64,000 nucleotides of DNA, taken from NCBI GenBank assembly GCA_017311185.1, contig JAESUZ010000334.1:521501-585500 (forward strand), given 5' to 3'. Below the pieces are notes generated by a model. That model saw only the letters and a program-made list of their open reading frames with translations, had not been told where the DNA came from and searched no databases. This document shows positions 11,626 to 24,036 of this stretch, piece after piece; positions within the stretch are counted from its first letter, which is position 1, and each line of letters opens with the position of its first letter. The translations under genes were made by a program, and so were the position numbers. The stretch comes from Proteles cristata cristata (lineage: Eukaryota > Chordata > Mammalia > Carnivora > Hyaenidae).

Positions 11626-14019
11626 GCACCCGCATCTCAGAGGAGGAGCAGGCTGGAGCAGGAGGTAGACGGTGAGTCTGAGCCTTTTCCCCAAGAGAGA
11701 AGAAGCCGCCCTGCAGAAAGCAGGCCGGGAGAGAGGAGATGCGTTAACTGGCAAATTAGCTTCTTTCTCCAGCCACCCATGTCCCCATCCGCCCACCCAG
11801 CCATCTGTCCGCCCACCAGCCCCCAGCCCCCAGCCGGCAGCCTCTGCCTGTGCTACCCCTGTTCCGCGTGGTGCTCACATGCCCAGGGGACGGCACGGGC
11901 TGGGGCCGGGCGGGCCGGGGGTGAAGTGGGGCGCTGCCACTTACCACGGCGTAGGCCTGGGCACCCTGACCAGGGTCCTGGTTTGCTCACTTGTACAACG
12001 GAGGCAGTTATACCTCCGCAGGGGAGATGCCCAGGGACTGAGACAGAGCCTCAGCAGACCCCTCTGTCCCAGGCCCTCTGCGCCCGGGGAACCTCTCCAC
12101 TGAAGGCGGGCTCTGGACCGTGGAGCCTCTGAGCCCGTTCTGGAAGCCGGAGCCCAGAGAGCAGCCGAAAGTCACCCAGGGTCCAACAGGGAGTTGACGT
12201 CAGGCCGGAGAATAGAGTCAGCACCCGCCAGCCCCACGGGCCTCAGCCTCCACGGGGCCCCTCGTCTAGGTCCACCTGAGATGGTCCCCCATCACTTCCG
12301 GGACAGGCTCCCCGTGCCCCCTCCTCTGTGCTCAGGACCACTGCCTCTCCCCTGCAGCCCCCTCCTCTGTGCTCAGGACCACTGCCTCTCCCCTGCAGCC
12401 GCACCCATGCTCAGGGCTCGCCCTGCTCTCGGGAGAGCGGCCGGGCTTTGCCTCCACCGCTTCACCCCTGCGCGCTCCTCAGCCGCGCCCCTGTCCCCCT
12501 TGCGCTCCGGCAGAGGTGAGCAGCCCCCTCGCCACGGGCCCTCCAGGTTCTCGAGGTCTACGTGTCTCTGGTGCTCTTGTTGCACCTGCGACACTCCGGT
12601 GAGCTCGTGCTCTCCTGGTCCTGCTCGCCGGGGCTCCCGAGCTGTGCCCCCCACTCAGGCCCCTAAACGCTGTCATCCTCCCCAGGACCCCCCGTCTGCC
12701 CCTCCCTCTCTGGGCCGTGCACACACGGTGGGGCTGCAGCACCCATTCTCGGTCACCACGTGATGGAGAGGTACGGGGGTGGGGGACAGAGGTCCCAGGT
12801 TATCCCAAATCACACGCAAGCAAACCTCCACCCAACTCCCCATTATCCGGGCTCTGGTGAGTTCCATGGTAAGGTCAGTAGAGGTCCGCTACTCACCGCT
12901 CCCCCTGGCAGACCTCTGTGCCCCACCCCCATCTCGCCGTGGCCTCCTCCCCAGCCTCCCTTCCTCCCTTTCTGCCACTTTCCAGACCACCACCGCCCTA
13001 TCTTGAAAGTTTTCCTTTTAGCCAATAACCCGACCCTGTCTGCTGCCTGCGCGAGGCTCCCCAGGCGCTCCCCACGGCTTGGGGATGGAGCTCACCCTGG
13101 AGTGAGCTCCCAGGTCCTGCCACACACGGTCCTCTCGCTTACAGCCGGGCCTCAGGCTCCTCCCTCGTTTGTGCTCCCAGGCCTCCCTATGCCCCTGCTC
13201 ATCTCGTGCGTCCGTCCCCAGGTCGGCGAAACACACCAGGAGACCCTCCCCACCCCGGCTGCTTGGCAAGGACGCAAGTCCGCAGGGTCAGAAGTGAGGC
13301 TGTGCTCGCTGCTGAAGGGACGAGACCGAGTCTCAAAGAGGCTGACGTGTGGGTGAGCAGAGCCCTGCGCCTGAGGCTCCAGGGTTGAAAATCCGAGTGC
13401 GTAGGTATCAATTCCTGCAGGAAAGCTGGCCGGGCTGGCCGCAGTAATCACCATCTATCCTGCCCTCTGAGGGGCCGCTATGTTTAGCAAACTAATTACT
13501 AATAAGGTTTACTCAACTGCCAGTATAATCGCTAGAGAAAACTGTCCTCAAGGATTTGTTCGGCCCACTTCGAGGCTTAATGTCACAAGCCACAGGGTTC
13601 TGAGAAACCCCTTCTGTGACGCGCGGGGTCACTGTGGGGTGTCTCCTGGTCCATCAAGGCCCTTTGCATCTGCCAAGGCGCCTCCTTGGTCTCTTCCTCA
13701 CCAGGGGAGCCTGTGTGGGCAGAGAGGGGTGATAGGAGACAAGAGTGAAGCCAGAGCTGCCCCTCATCAGCCTTAACAGGGCAGTTTCCCCCCTTTGGGG
13801 CCACCTCGGAATTTTCCTTTTCATGAAACCTTTACGTGGTAGTGAAAGGGGCATCCCTGTTTAATAACGACTCTGCCACGCATCCTGATGTCCTCATATC
13901 TAGAACGAAGACAGTCGTCCATGCTTTTCAGGGTGTCGGAGGACCAATGAGATGGTGGATGCAAAGCGAACACCACCACGCTGGGCACACAGCAGGTGCC
14001 CCGTAGGAGGTTTCCCGTG
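11626..14019. other. GC-rich unique intergenic sequence
   Basis: No gene or named interspersed repeat is recognised. It contains a 41-bp tandem duplication (12317-12398) and an unusual AT-richer island at about 13475-13600, discussed as a finding. Confidence 0.5.
12317..12398. repeat. 41-bp tandem duplication
   Basis: Two exact adjacent 41-bp copies containing CTCCTCTGTGCTCAGGACC. A third diverged partial copy may follow (CACCCATGCTCAGGGC). Confidence 0.9.
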
Positions 14020-14382
14020 TCATGGACTGAATGTTCGCATCGCCTCAAAATTCATGCGTTGGAGCTCAGATCCCCACTCTGATGCTATTTGGGAGGGAAT
14101 CAGGGTTAGCGGAGCTCATCAGGGTGGGATCCCCGGATGGGACTGGCGCCCTTAGGAGAAGAGACGCCAGAGAGCCTGCCCTCTCTCTCCACTTGTGTAA
14201 ACCCAGGAAAAGACTGTGGGCGCACTCTACATGGAGGTGGCCTTTTGCGGGCCACAAGGAGCCCACCCAGACCCCAACCCCTCTCGCGCCTCATCACAGC
14301 CTCTAGAGCTGCGAGAGAACTTCTGTTGTTTAAGCCACTGAGTCTCTGATGTTATTGCAGCCCGAGCTGACTGATACACGTG
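14020..14382 (+). mobile_element. MaLR-type solo LTR (MLT1-like)
   Basis: Diagnostic phrases in order: CATGGACTGAATGTTCGCATC, AAAATTCATGCGTTGG, GGAGAAGAGACGCCAGAGAGC, TTCTGTTGTTTAAGCCACTGAGTC and GCAGCCCGAGCTGACTGATACA. This is a nonautonomous ERVL-MaLR LTR relic without internal coding sequence. Confidence 0.85.
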
Positions 14383-16249
14383 CCTCTTTCACCTGCAACA
14401 TGGATGTGCGCCCCCTTCCTTTCTCAGTTTCCGGGCTCCTTGCAGGGAAACCTGTATGTGCCCGGAGAGGAGTGTAAACCCTGGCTCACTGTCTCCATGA
14501 GGTCAGATTTGCACTTTTACTTTCTACCTCTATGAGTTCTTTTCATTTTGTAGAATAAGCGGACGGCATGTTTATAGGAAAGAAAAAGGCTTGGTAGGTG
14601 CTTTCTGAGGGAGCTTCCCAGAGCCTTCTCCCAGAACCCCTGAGTCCAGGGGCCGTCACATCCTTCTGAAGAGAGATTGTCAGCTCAAGAGACGGGGAAA
14701 AAGACGCATGTGTTCCCGGCTGTCTGCAAGCCACCAGTTTCTATCACCTTAATTAAAACATATTCCTCTCTCCTGGGCTCTTCCGTGCGTTCAGAATGGA
14801 ACACGGGGCTGATGGGCTGTGGCTTTCATGTTGTGGGTCACAGGCAAAGAAGTACCGAGGTCACACGCTTTTTGTGTCAAATCCTCAAAACCAAACGGAG
14901 ATCGCTTACTCTTCGTAATACGTGCATATTTCCTCCTCCAAATCCGACCCTATTGATCCACTTCTGACAGTTGGTGTAGATATTCTTTTTTAGTTGCTAT
15001 TTGTAGTTGCTATTACAAATCATAAATATGAATTAGGAATTTTTTTTTAAAAAAAGCTTGAAAATATTTCCCTGTCCCCAAAGCTCCCCTGAGGTGAGAA
15101 AGGCTGGCTGTGGTCTTGTGGGGTTTTGTCTTCAAACCCCGGCTTCTGCCAGGCTCTGGGGCCGTGAACGCTCTGCTTGGATTGTTGACTGACCTGGAGG
15201 ACCCCCTCGCCCTTGGCACCTCGGTATCCGTGGGCAGAAGGAAAGCAGTGGGCAGACTGAGCTCTCTGCCCGCCAGGTGGCTGGGCCCGAGCATCTGGGG
15301 CCGTGAGGAAGGCCGCCGCAGGGGGCCCTGTGCAGCCAAGAGCCTTGGTGGGGAGACACCCAGGGACCCACACCTGGGGGCTTGGCAGGTGCGGCAGTTC
15401 CTGCGAGGCTCTGGGGTCACACTTGTAGGGTTTGAGTCCCGCGCGTCCAATAAGCTGTAGGACACCTCTTTGCACACCCGGTTCCCATCTGCAAAGCGAA
15501 GGTAGTCAAAATAATGCTACTTCAGGAGGGTCGTCCAGACAGAAGTCGGGGGCGGGGAAGGGGTTGTGTGTCACTTACAACAACTGCCTTGAACTTGGAA
15601 GTGTTAGCTGTTAGCTTGGGCGAAGGCAGCCTGGGGCCGGGTGCGGGGGCTAGAGGCTTATCTCTGTGTGGCCTCTCCGCCCGTCTCATCTCTGACTTCA
15701 CATCCTGTCGTTTCCTTCAATGTCTCTGAAGCAGACCCTTAAATCCCAAGTCGATGCTTCACCTTTCAAAACGTTGAAAAGGCAGCATCTCTGGAGGCTG
15801 CACTGAGAGGGAGGCGCTCGCTCTGGTCATTCCCTCCAGTGACACTTTGGGACTCCAGAGAAACCAATCCCTGGGTCTCGGGAAGCGGGTCCCCACCCCT
15901 GCCCAAGCCTGGTCAGGACCCGGAGTCCCCAGCCCAGGCTCCTTAGAGCCTTGTTCTTTCTGTTAGGACGTGTTCCTCGGACCCACGCAGTGCCCTTGGC
16001 TTCCTGTGCCAGTCCGTTGCCTCTCAACTCTAGAGTGCCTGGTGCTGGCAACCCAGGGGAAAAGCCAATGTCCTGGGGTTGCCTCCACAGAGCAGAACTG
16101 TTAGTGCCATCAGTGATCTTCAGTCAAGAGGTGAGCAGGGTCCATAGACATCTCTGGAAGGCCTGTCGTATAGTCCAGGATGGGGGGGCGGTCAGGGAAG
16201 GGGCCGCCTTCTCCAGCTCAGACAGTAGGTCCTGTTACCTGTAAGTCAC
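14383..16249. other. Intergenic sequence, nothing firm
   Basis: Mostly unique. A weak MIR-like match occurs at about 15400-15520. No gene is recognised. Confidence 0.45.
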
Positions 16250-16385
16250 ATCAACCCCCAGGAGGGTTGTGACTTCCAAGCTCAGAGATATTAAGTCACC
16301 CCTCTGATGTAACAGAATCAATAAGTGAGGATGTGAACCCGGCTCTGCTGAGTCCCAGGGCCTTGTCCTTTCCACCAGACCACGT
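16250..16385 (-). mobile_element. MIR SINE fragment
   Basis: AGATATTAAGTCACCCCTCTGATGTAACAGAATC...AGTGAGGATGTGAACCCGGCTCTGCTGAGTCCCAGGGCC is an antisense MIR core and 5' part. Confidence 0.65.
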
Positions 16386-18627
16386 CTCATCCAACAGTCC
16401 AGAGATGGCTGGGGTCACAGGATCAAGTTCTCAGCCCCATGTCATGACTTTATTTAGTAGCAGGAAACTTTGTGTGTACACAGATCAGACGGCCAGCAGT
16501 TTCTGAGACGGCCTTTATTTCAAATGATCTCTTTCATCTGCCTCCGAATCCATGAAAATGTCTTGGAAATCACACTCTTGGCGCACTCAGATGACTTCCA
16601 GAGCCTCTCCTGTACCCGTACGTCACAGAGGTTTATCATCAGCCCCAAACTTTGGCTTAGGCTCTGGGCATCCTGAGAGTCTGGGGTCTTTTTCTTGTCT
16701 TGACACCTTTCCTCGGAATGGAGTGGCACCCATTTGCCATGTTTCTTTCCCGCCTTCCTAAGGCCAGGGCTCCTGCCTTATTCATCTCAAACCCTTGGGC
16801 CCAGGCTAGGCTGTGCATGAATCTCATGGATGACCATGACCCATGAGTGATCCCCCAGAGGGTGGATTAAGGCTCGATCCCAAGAAGCAATTCCATGTGT
16901 ATGTGTTAGGGAGCTGCAGAGCCACGAGATTTAACACTTCTATCCTACAAGAGGAAAAAGGGCTGAAACTAGATGTGATTTATAAGGCAAATGTCTCCCT
17001 GTACAACTTGGGTTGCTGGGGTTGGGAAGACAGGAACCACACTGAAGGATCTGAGCACACGGAGGCTTCCTCCCATGGACCAATCCCACGCCCTGACTGC
17101 TCCCCTCTCTACCCCTGAAGGTAAATTTCTAGAAGCCATGTAGTAGTGCCACCTGGTGGCCCCCACCACGTTATATGTCACGTGTGTCAGATGAGACAAT
17201 TTATTAGGTTGAGCCTCCCCCGACTGGATTCTCAACCCTAAACTTTCCAGCCCCAAAAGAGGCTTGGCAAGTGGGCCTGGTGTGGGTTCTCAAGAATGGT
17301 CCTCTCCACCCCCCGGTGCCAGGGCACCCATCCCTTCCAATGACCCACAGGCCCTGATCATCCATGCCCTTCCCAATCTGAGCCCCAACTGCCAACTGTC
17401 CCCAACACGGGCTTGCTTTCCACCGATGTCTACAAGCCCCACCCTTGGTTTAGCAAAAGCCTCTTTGAGTTGCCTTTTGGGATCGTTAGAATGGAACTGT
17501 CTCATGTTCATGCATTCAGCAAACACTCCCTGAGCTCTCCGGAGCCCCCAGTCCCATGTCTGAGGCTGGAGATGAAACATGTTGGGCCCACAAAGTCCCA
17601 CATGACACACGCCCCTCACAGCCCAGATCCAACACCTTCTCTGCAGAGACTTCCTTGGCCTGGCCCCTGCCCCGCCAGCACCATCAATCCCACTGGGGCC
17701 CCTGCACCCTCTCCTGGGGACCCCTCGCTCCCCTGAACCCATAACGCTCTGGGTGCCGGGAAGCAGCGCCTTATTCTTCTCTGTCACCATCACCTCACGA
17801 GCCAGTGGTAGAGCAAACCTTTGTCACCGTCCACTGAATAGAAGGATAAACGGTGTCACCTTTCTCTGGGCCTTGGTCTCTCCATCTCTAAAATGGGAAA
17901 GATTGAACTTGGTGTCTACAAAATCTTCCCAGCTGAAAAATTCTAACTCTCTGGCGCCATGAAGTGGATGCCTGCATGTGTGCATGCACATGTGTGTGTG
18001 TGTGCGCACACACACACACGTGCGTGCTGGCGAGGATGGGGAGCATTATTTCAGTGTGAGAAACATCTCCACCCTCCTCCAGGCTGCGAGCTAGGGGGCA
18101 GAGTTGGGGCTCAGCACCCCCTAACGCCTCAATATGTCCATCAACCTGGAAGCTCTCCCAACCTTGTAGTTGAGGGGTTTTATTGACGTCATCACGTGGA
18201 CGTGATCTGTCATTATCTCCATCTGCAGCCCCCTCTCATTCCCAGAGGACACGGCTGCCAGATCCAAGCTTCCGACCCCAGGCTGGCCTTTCTGGTGACC
18301 AGCCTGCTGTTACCCAGGAACCACCAAGGGTTGCCTCATTAGAACAAAACACGCTCCCATTACCCAGGCAATTCCAGGGATTTAGGAGCTCTGCGTCAGG
18401 AACTGGGGACCGAGATCAAATATGTGTTTCTTACGATATCACATTCCCCATCGTCCTTGGAGTAACTGTCCTCTCCGGGGGAGGCTAAGTGACTGGTCTC
18501 TAGTCTCTGGGGCTTAGTTCTTTAAGTGCTTGCTGAACGTCCAAGCTTCCAGATCGATGGGTCCCACTCCCAGAGTGGCCGGGAGCTGCTCTCCTGTCCC
18601 CATCCAGGCACCCACGGCCCTACGCCA
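16386..18627. other. Intergenic sequence with weak L2 traces
   Basis: CATGCATTCAGCAAACACTCCCTGAGC at about 17505 resembles an antisense L2 3' end. A TCTGGGCCTTGGTCTCTCCATCTCTAAAATGGG phrase at about 17865 is MIR-like. A short TGTG/CACA tract lies at about 17990-18020. No gene is recognised. Confidence 0.4.
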
Positions 18628-18775
18628 GTGGCTCTCAGTCAGCAACGTCCATATCACCTGAAGAACTTCAAAATGCAAATTGTCAGCCCCCCACCCAGGC
18701 CGTGGGTGGGCCCCGTGGTGTGTGTTTTAACCCCGAGGGGGTTCTGGTACAGGCTCAAGTGTGAGAATGCCGACC
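18628..18775. mobile_element. hAT-Charlie nonautonomous DNA transposon remnant
   Basis: TGGCTCTCAGTCAGCAACGTCCATATCACCTGAAGAACTTCAAAAT followed by a GCCCCCCACCCAGG core is typical of MER5/MER58-type elements. It is diverged. Confidence 0.55.
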
Positions 18776-20945
18776 TGCGCTGCCCCTTTACGCACCTGAC
18801 CGGAGTGCAGTGTCCATGCCCAGGGAGGAGGCTCATCCCGGCTGGAGGGGGTTGCTGAGGACCGTGTAAACCAGGGCACCAGGAGCTCAGTGGCGCGGGG
18901 GGCCTGAAGGCGGGGTGTGGGCTGGTCCCTGGAGGCTGAATGAGGAAGCCTGTTGATGGTGGGGAGGAGACAGTGGATGGGGGTAGGAGATGCTTCGTGA
19001 TGAGCGCCTTTCCACTCCCTGTTCTCCTGAAGCCTTTGGAGGAAGAGCTTTGGGTGTCCAAGTGCAAAGGCACCTTCCCCAAGGACTTGTCTCTGCTGGG
19101 CGCTGGTCTCTGTCTAAGTGCTCAGGGGCAGAGCCAAGTGCCAGGGGGCCACCCTGTCCAAGAAGTGATGGCGGGGGTCTGGGGGCGCCCCAGTGAGAAA
19201 AGGTGGGAAGGATGAGGGGGTGGGGAGTGAGGTGGGGAGGGACGGAAAGTCGTGGAAACTTCCATCAAGCCCCTCCAACCCCAGAAAGATACACTGTGCG
19301 GCACAGGCCATCCTTCAGCACCTGGGTCCCCGTGTGCGGCTTTAATTAGGATGATGTGGTATGTGGGACCCGACTCCGCGGTTACGGGTTCATTCTCCAG
19401 TCCTGGTTCTGCCTCCTCCGCAGCGGGGGGGCCGCCCTCCCGCCCCCAGCTCAGCGTGGGTCATCCTGCAAACGTTGCTGAGCCCCGCTCCAGGTCTGAG
19501 CGGCGGAGCACCGGCCTGTCCCGCACGTGGGCGAGCGTCTGCAAGTGCTGCGTTTCCTTCAGCTCAGGACTATCACCACCACCCCCATCCTGTGGACGGG
19601 GACATTCGCCCCAGCTCACGCCACCACTGGGTCAGCGGGCTGTGACCCCAGCACGTCCCTCACACTGAACCGCCTCCAGGCCGTGGGGCCACAGGAGGAA
19701 GCGCGTGACTTGTGCCAGCTCTCACACCAGGAAGAGGGGCAGGAAGGGTGGCCAGAAGCCGGTCTCTTTCTATCAGTGACCTACAACATCCCTTTTGTCA
19801 CATCGCGGGGCAGCCATACAACCCGCAGCACGCGGGATTCAGGATCTGAATCCTGGGGTTCTGCCCAGAGCTTAGGGGCGCCCACAATCTCCCCCCCCAC
19901 CCCTCGCCTTTAGGTCATCTTTAGAAAGGATGATGAACAAAGAACCAGGCACTGGATTAAACGAAGAACAAGAGCCCAGGGGGGTGAGAAGGGCTCTCCC
20001 AGCCCCGCCAATTAGTCTCCTGTCAGGCCCGAGGGCAGAAGTGTATCCGGTTTGTTGATCTTCCTTGGCCCAGACAGGCTGTGGGGGTGCCGAGGAGGCT
20101 GGCAGAGAACCACAGCCTTTGGTGACGGCGGCTATATTAAGATCAATTACACGGTGCAACAAACATTTGAATCATTCTCAATCCTAACTTCTGGGATTTG
20201 AATATGCATGAGAAGCTGCCCAGAAGTGACTAAAATACACACACACACATATATAGTCAAAAAGCCAGACAGGTCTGGGGGGAAGACAAACAAAAGGCAG
20301 TTTTCCACTCCGGTGAAAGGGTGTGGGAAGCATGGAGGGCCTTGTGCTGGATTAATTGATGAAGACTCATTCACAGCCAACGTGCAAGTCCAGGGCCCCG
20401 AGGGAGCTTTGCCCCCGTGGGTCCTTTCATCCAGCTGGGAAATGCGTTCCCATTTACAGATGGGGAGACTGAGGCCGCAGGAGTTCAGATCGTACTGCTG
20501 GTCCGTGCCCAGTGAGGAAGGTGGGCTGTGATCTCTCTGCGCCCAGAGCCTTGTCTTTTCCGTGCAGCGGCTGCTCAGACCTGGAAAAGATTCCCTTCCA
20601 CCCACCACCCTCCTCCAGGCTCAGGCTCCACAGAAAGGACAGGACTTCCGCTTCCTGAACAGCCTCACAAGAGAACGCATCCCACAAGACCACGGCCCGT
20701 ACTGAACAGGGGCGATCAGAAAGCAAAGATGTCCGGGAAATAAAGAGTCCTAATTCTAAAAAATATCCAGACCATGCGAAGAGCGATAACATGGGGGTAG
20801 GTGAACGCCAAAGCAATCACGGAGACGATAAAGCCAAGAAAATCTTCAAACATGGCAAAGAAAGGCAAAAGAAAACACAAACTATGTGTCATAACACACA
20901 AAACAAAGTTAGCATTAAGACGTGTGTAGAATGGATCCTCAGTTT
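18776..20945. other. Intergenic sequence with one MIR trace and a CNE-like island
   Basis: CATTTACAGATGGGGAGACTGAGG at about 20451 is an antisense MIR core. The AT-rich island 20130-20240 is treated as a finding. A short (CA)n lies at about 20237-20250. No gene is recognised. Confidence 0.45.
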
Positions 20946-20949
20946 TCTG

Positions 20950-21148
20950 GAAAGTTTATTTGTTTTGAGACAAAGGGAGAACGCAAGTTGGGGAGGAGCA
21001 GAGAGAGCGGGGAGAGGATCTGAAGTGGGCTCTGTGCTGACAGCAGAGATAGTACAGAGCCCGATGGGGGGCTTGAACCCGTGAACCATGAGATCATGAC
21101 GTGAGCCGGAGTCAGACACTTAACTGGCTGCGCCACCCAAGTTCCCCG
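20950..21148 (-). mobile_element. Carnivore SINE, minus
   Basis: Tail GTTTATTTGTTTTGAGA, body with GCCCGATGGGGGGCTTGAACCC, and head GCGCCACCCAAGTTCCCC. Moderately diverged. Confidence 0.88.
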
Positions 21149-21303
21149 ATCTTCATTTTCTAGTAAGAGTCCTTGAAGAAAAACAACAGCAGAAATATAG
21201 GAAGTAAATTTCTCTGGGTTAAAGAAAGACTTGAGGCTCCAAACTGCAAGTCACCAAACTACCAAGCGTTGAATGGGAAAAGCTTTAAAAGATGCATGCT
21301 TTC

Positions 21304-21528
21304 GGGGCGCCTGGGTGGCTTAGTCGGTTAAGCGTCCGACTTTCGCTTGGGGTCATGATCTCGCGGTTTGTGGGTTCGAGCCGCGTCGGGCTCTGTGCTG
21401 ACTGCCAGCTCAGAGCCTGGAGCCTGTTTCAGTCTGTGACTCCCTCTCTCTCTGACCCTCCCCTGCTCATGCTGTCTCTCTCTCTCTCTCCTAGAAATAA
21501 ATAAAACACTAAAAAAAAAAATTTGAAG
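21304..21528 (+). mobile_element. Felid SINE, young subfamily, perfect 17-bp target-site duplication
   Basis: Full-length, with the CTAGAAATAAATAAAACACT tail. Exact copies of AAAAGATGCATGCTTTC lie at 21287-21303 and 21529-21545. Confidence 0.97.
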
Positions 21529-21545
21529 AAAAGATGCATGCTTTC

Positions 21546-22096
21546 TAGGTGGAATGTCATGTCCTGGAAGAACCTCGGAATTCCAAAGATGTCGAAAAAT
21601 CCTAACATCCTCGGTAGTGAAAAAATCAAACGACCTGTAAAAGAAGAAAAAGCAGCTGTCTTGAGGCGAATCCAGCCGGCCGGCAGGTGCCGTTCAGCCT
21701 GACCGCGAATCCCGTGTGCAAGGGCAAAGTAAAGACAAACCCAAACAGACGCGGGCTAGAAAGGTCCCCCTCCACAGGGCCACCCTGGAAGATACACCCA
21801 AGGATATGTCTCCAGCAGGATACAAAAGGAATCCAAGAAAAACAAAGGCACAGCGGCCAGAAGACGAGAAACTACACCCACACTGAGGGACAAAGCGTGA
21901 AGATCACAACATGACAACGGGGCAACGCACCTCGAAAGCCGATGATACAAACACAGTCAGGAACCTGGAAGGCTCTGGAAAGAAGTGCAACAGTGAAGGC
22001 ACGTTCCTCTTTAGCAAGTACTGCAGCAAAGATCTGGACAGTCCCGGGAACAGGAGAAGGCAAAACAAGACATGAAGTTTTTAAAAATTGTGTGCC
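21546..22096. other. Unassigned A-rich sequence
   Basis: Purine-rich plus strand that reads like an old L1-derived segment, but I cannot place it firmly. No gene is recognised. Confidence 0.35.
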
Positions 22097-22308
22097 GGGG
22101 CACCTGCGCGGCTCAGGAGGTTAAGCGTCTGACTTCGGCTCAGGTCATGACCTCACGGTTCGTGAGTTCAAGCCCCGCGTCGGGCTCTGTGCTGACAGCT
22201 CAGAGCCTGGAGCTGCTTCAGATTCTGTGTCTCCCTCTCTCTCTGCCCCTCCCCTGCTCTGCCTCTCTCTCTCTCTCTCTCTCAAAAATAAGTAAACATT
22301 AAAAAAAA
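22097..22308 (+). mobile_element. Felid SINE
   Basis: GGGGCACCTGCGCGGCTCAGGAGGTTAAGCG through AAGTAAACATTAAAAAAAA. AAATTGTGTGCC before and AAATTGTGTACT after form a near-perfect target duplication. Confidence 0.95.
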
Positions 22309-22744
22309 TAAATTGTGTACTGCCCCCTTCACCTGTCGACATCAGATTCCTTCCTCCTACATCTGCAATGAAGAATTGTCACATCATTGTGACATTGAAA
22401 GTGCTGGCCATGGATCTGAATTTGTTTAGAATCAGCTGACGGTCAAAGCACAGAAATAATCAGTCACAGAACAGAAAACACAGTTTAAAGCTTGGCAGTG
22501 CAGAAACCAGGGGTGTGGGGGCCGGAGAGGGAGGGAAGGCAGGGGGAGCCGCGAGAACCTAATCTGACTTCCACGTCGTGGGAAGTCGGGAGATACTGAC
22601 CGGAAATGATGTGTTGAGAAAGAAAAGTTTATTATGTGAAGCACTAAGGATGCTAGAAGAAGTAAACATTTAAAAATCTCTGGCAAACACTGAGGTTGGT
22701 GGAAAGTGATGTTAACACAAGCGAGGCTGTCTCATTTCCTTGTG
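22309..22744. other. Intergenic sequence, nothing recognised
   Basis: About 435 bases without a named repeat or gene. Confidence 0.45.
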
Positions 22745-23280
22745 AGGAGTAAACTCTTCCATTCACTCGCCACATTTTTATTAAGCACTTATTATGTGCT
22801 TGGCCCCGTGCTGCATTCTGGGAATTTGAAGGTAAGCAAACACTCAGTCCCTGTCCTCAAAAACCTGGCAGTCTAGTGGGGGAAGACAGATGTTAGTTGT
22901 ATAAATTAAAATCCTATAACTAAAGGTACAAGTGCAAATGCAATGGGTGTAAGAAGAAAGCCATGTGGTGCAGTAAGAGTGTAGCTTGGAGGCATTTGGC
23001 CCAGACAGGGAAATCCAGGGAAGTGGCCACAATCAGGCTGCAACCAGAAGGACCCTGAAAAGCTAAGTAAGCCTGCAGAGGGGAGAAAAACATTTCCCAG
23101 AGGGAACAAGAAGCATGTGCAAAAGCCCTGTGGCAGAAGGAGGCAAAAGCCTGAAAGAAAACCAAGATCCTGGAGGAGACGGCAAAAGAGAGGGAAGGCA
23201 GTGGAGGGAAGGCTGGAGGAAGGCGCGTGGAGCCCGGTGGGAAGGGTTTGGGTCTAAGAGCATTGAGGTCATTATCATGT
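22745..23280 (-). mobile_element. LINE L2 3' end, minus
   Basis: TTTTATTAAGCACTTATTATGTGCTTGGCCCCGTGCTGCATTCTGGGAA, then CAGTCCCTGTCCTCAAAAACCTGGCAGTCTAGTGGGGGAAGACAGA, then CATTTCCCAGAGGGAACAAGAAGCATGTGCAAAAGCCCTGTGGCAGAAGG. This follows the L2 3' end in antisense order. Confidence 0.75.
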
Positions 23281-23565
23281 TCTGTTCCAAAGAATGAAAT
23301 AAGACAGAAGGTAACCCCGACAGCAGCCTTTTCAGGGAAAAGGCACAAAACAAGAAAACCGTAGGCCAGTCTCACGAGTCAGCGTGGAGATAACAGTCTT
23401 AAATAAAACATTAGCCAGTGAAATCTGGCCATGAATTAGGAGAAAAATGCCTTATGGCCATAAAGGTTTCACTCCAACGATGCAAGGGATTCTTGCATCA
23501 GGAGATCATTTAATTATTACATCTCGGCATGGATACATTAAGGAAATGTAAAATGCACGAAAGTT

Positions 23566-23780
23566 GGGGCGCCTGGGTGGCTTAGTCGGTTAAGCGTCCG
23601 ACTTTCGCTCAGGTCATGATCTCGCGGTTCGTGGGTTCGAGCCCCGCGTCGGGCTCTGTGCTGACTGCCAGCTCGGAGCCTGGAGCCTGTTTCAGTCTGT
23701 GACTCCCTCTCTCTGACCCTCCCCTGCTCACGCTGTCTCTCTCTCTCCTAGAAATAAATTTTTTTTTAAATTAAAAAAAA
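23566..23780 (+). mobile_element. Felid SINE, young subfamily
   Basis: Full length, with the same diagnostic bases as 8101 and 21304 (CTTAGTCGGTTAAGCG, CGACTTTCGC, CTGACTGCCAGCTC, CCTAGAAATAAA). Flanks AAAATGCACGAAAGT and AAAATACACGAAAGT form the target duplication. Confidence 0.96.
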
Positions 23781-24036
23781 AATACACGAAAGTGTTTCAT
23801 TTCAGTAGGTCTGAAAGGGCATCTAGTGAAATTGAAAAGTTTACTCCTGACTTTCAACCATCATTTTTTTTTAAAGCCGAGAAAAGAACGACACTTTCTG
23901 AACTTGAAAGACATCAAACAGAAGCAGACAGCAAGCATCGCCAAGAAAATGATGCCTGAACCCACCCGCGGCAGAGACCTCCGGCCACATGGAATCAGGA
24001 GACAAAATAGGGCGTAACTTAAAAAGTGAAGAAGCA

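Noticed and set aside
11172..12132. Thr/His-rich open frames across the CA minisatellite
   Set aside because: Repeat-driven frames with no start context, domain or conservation signal.
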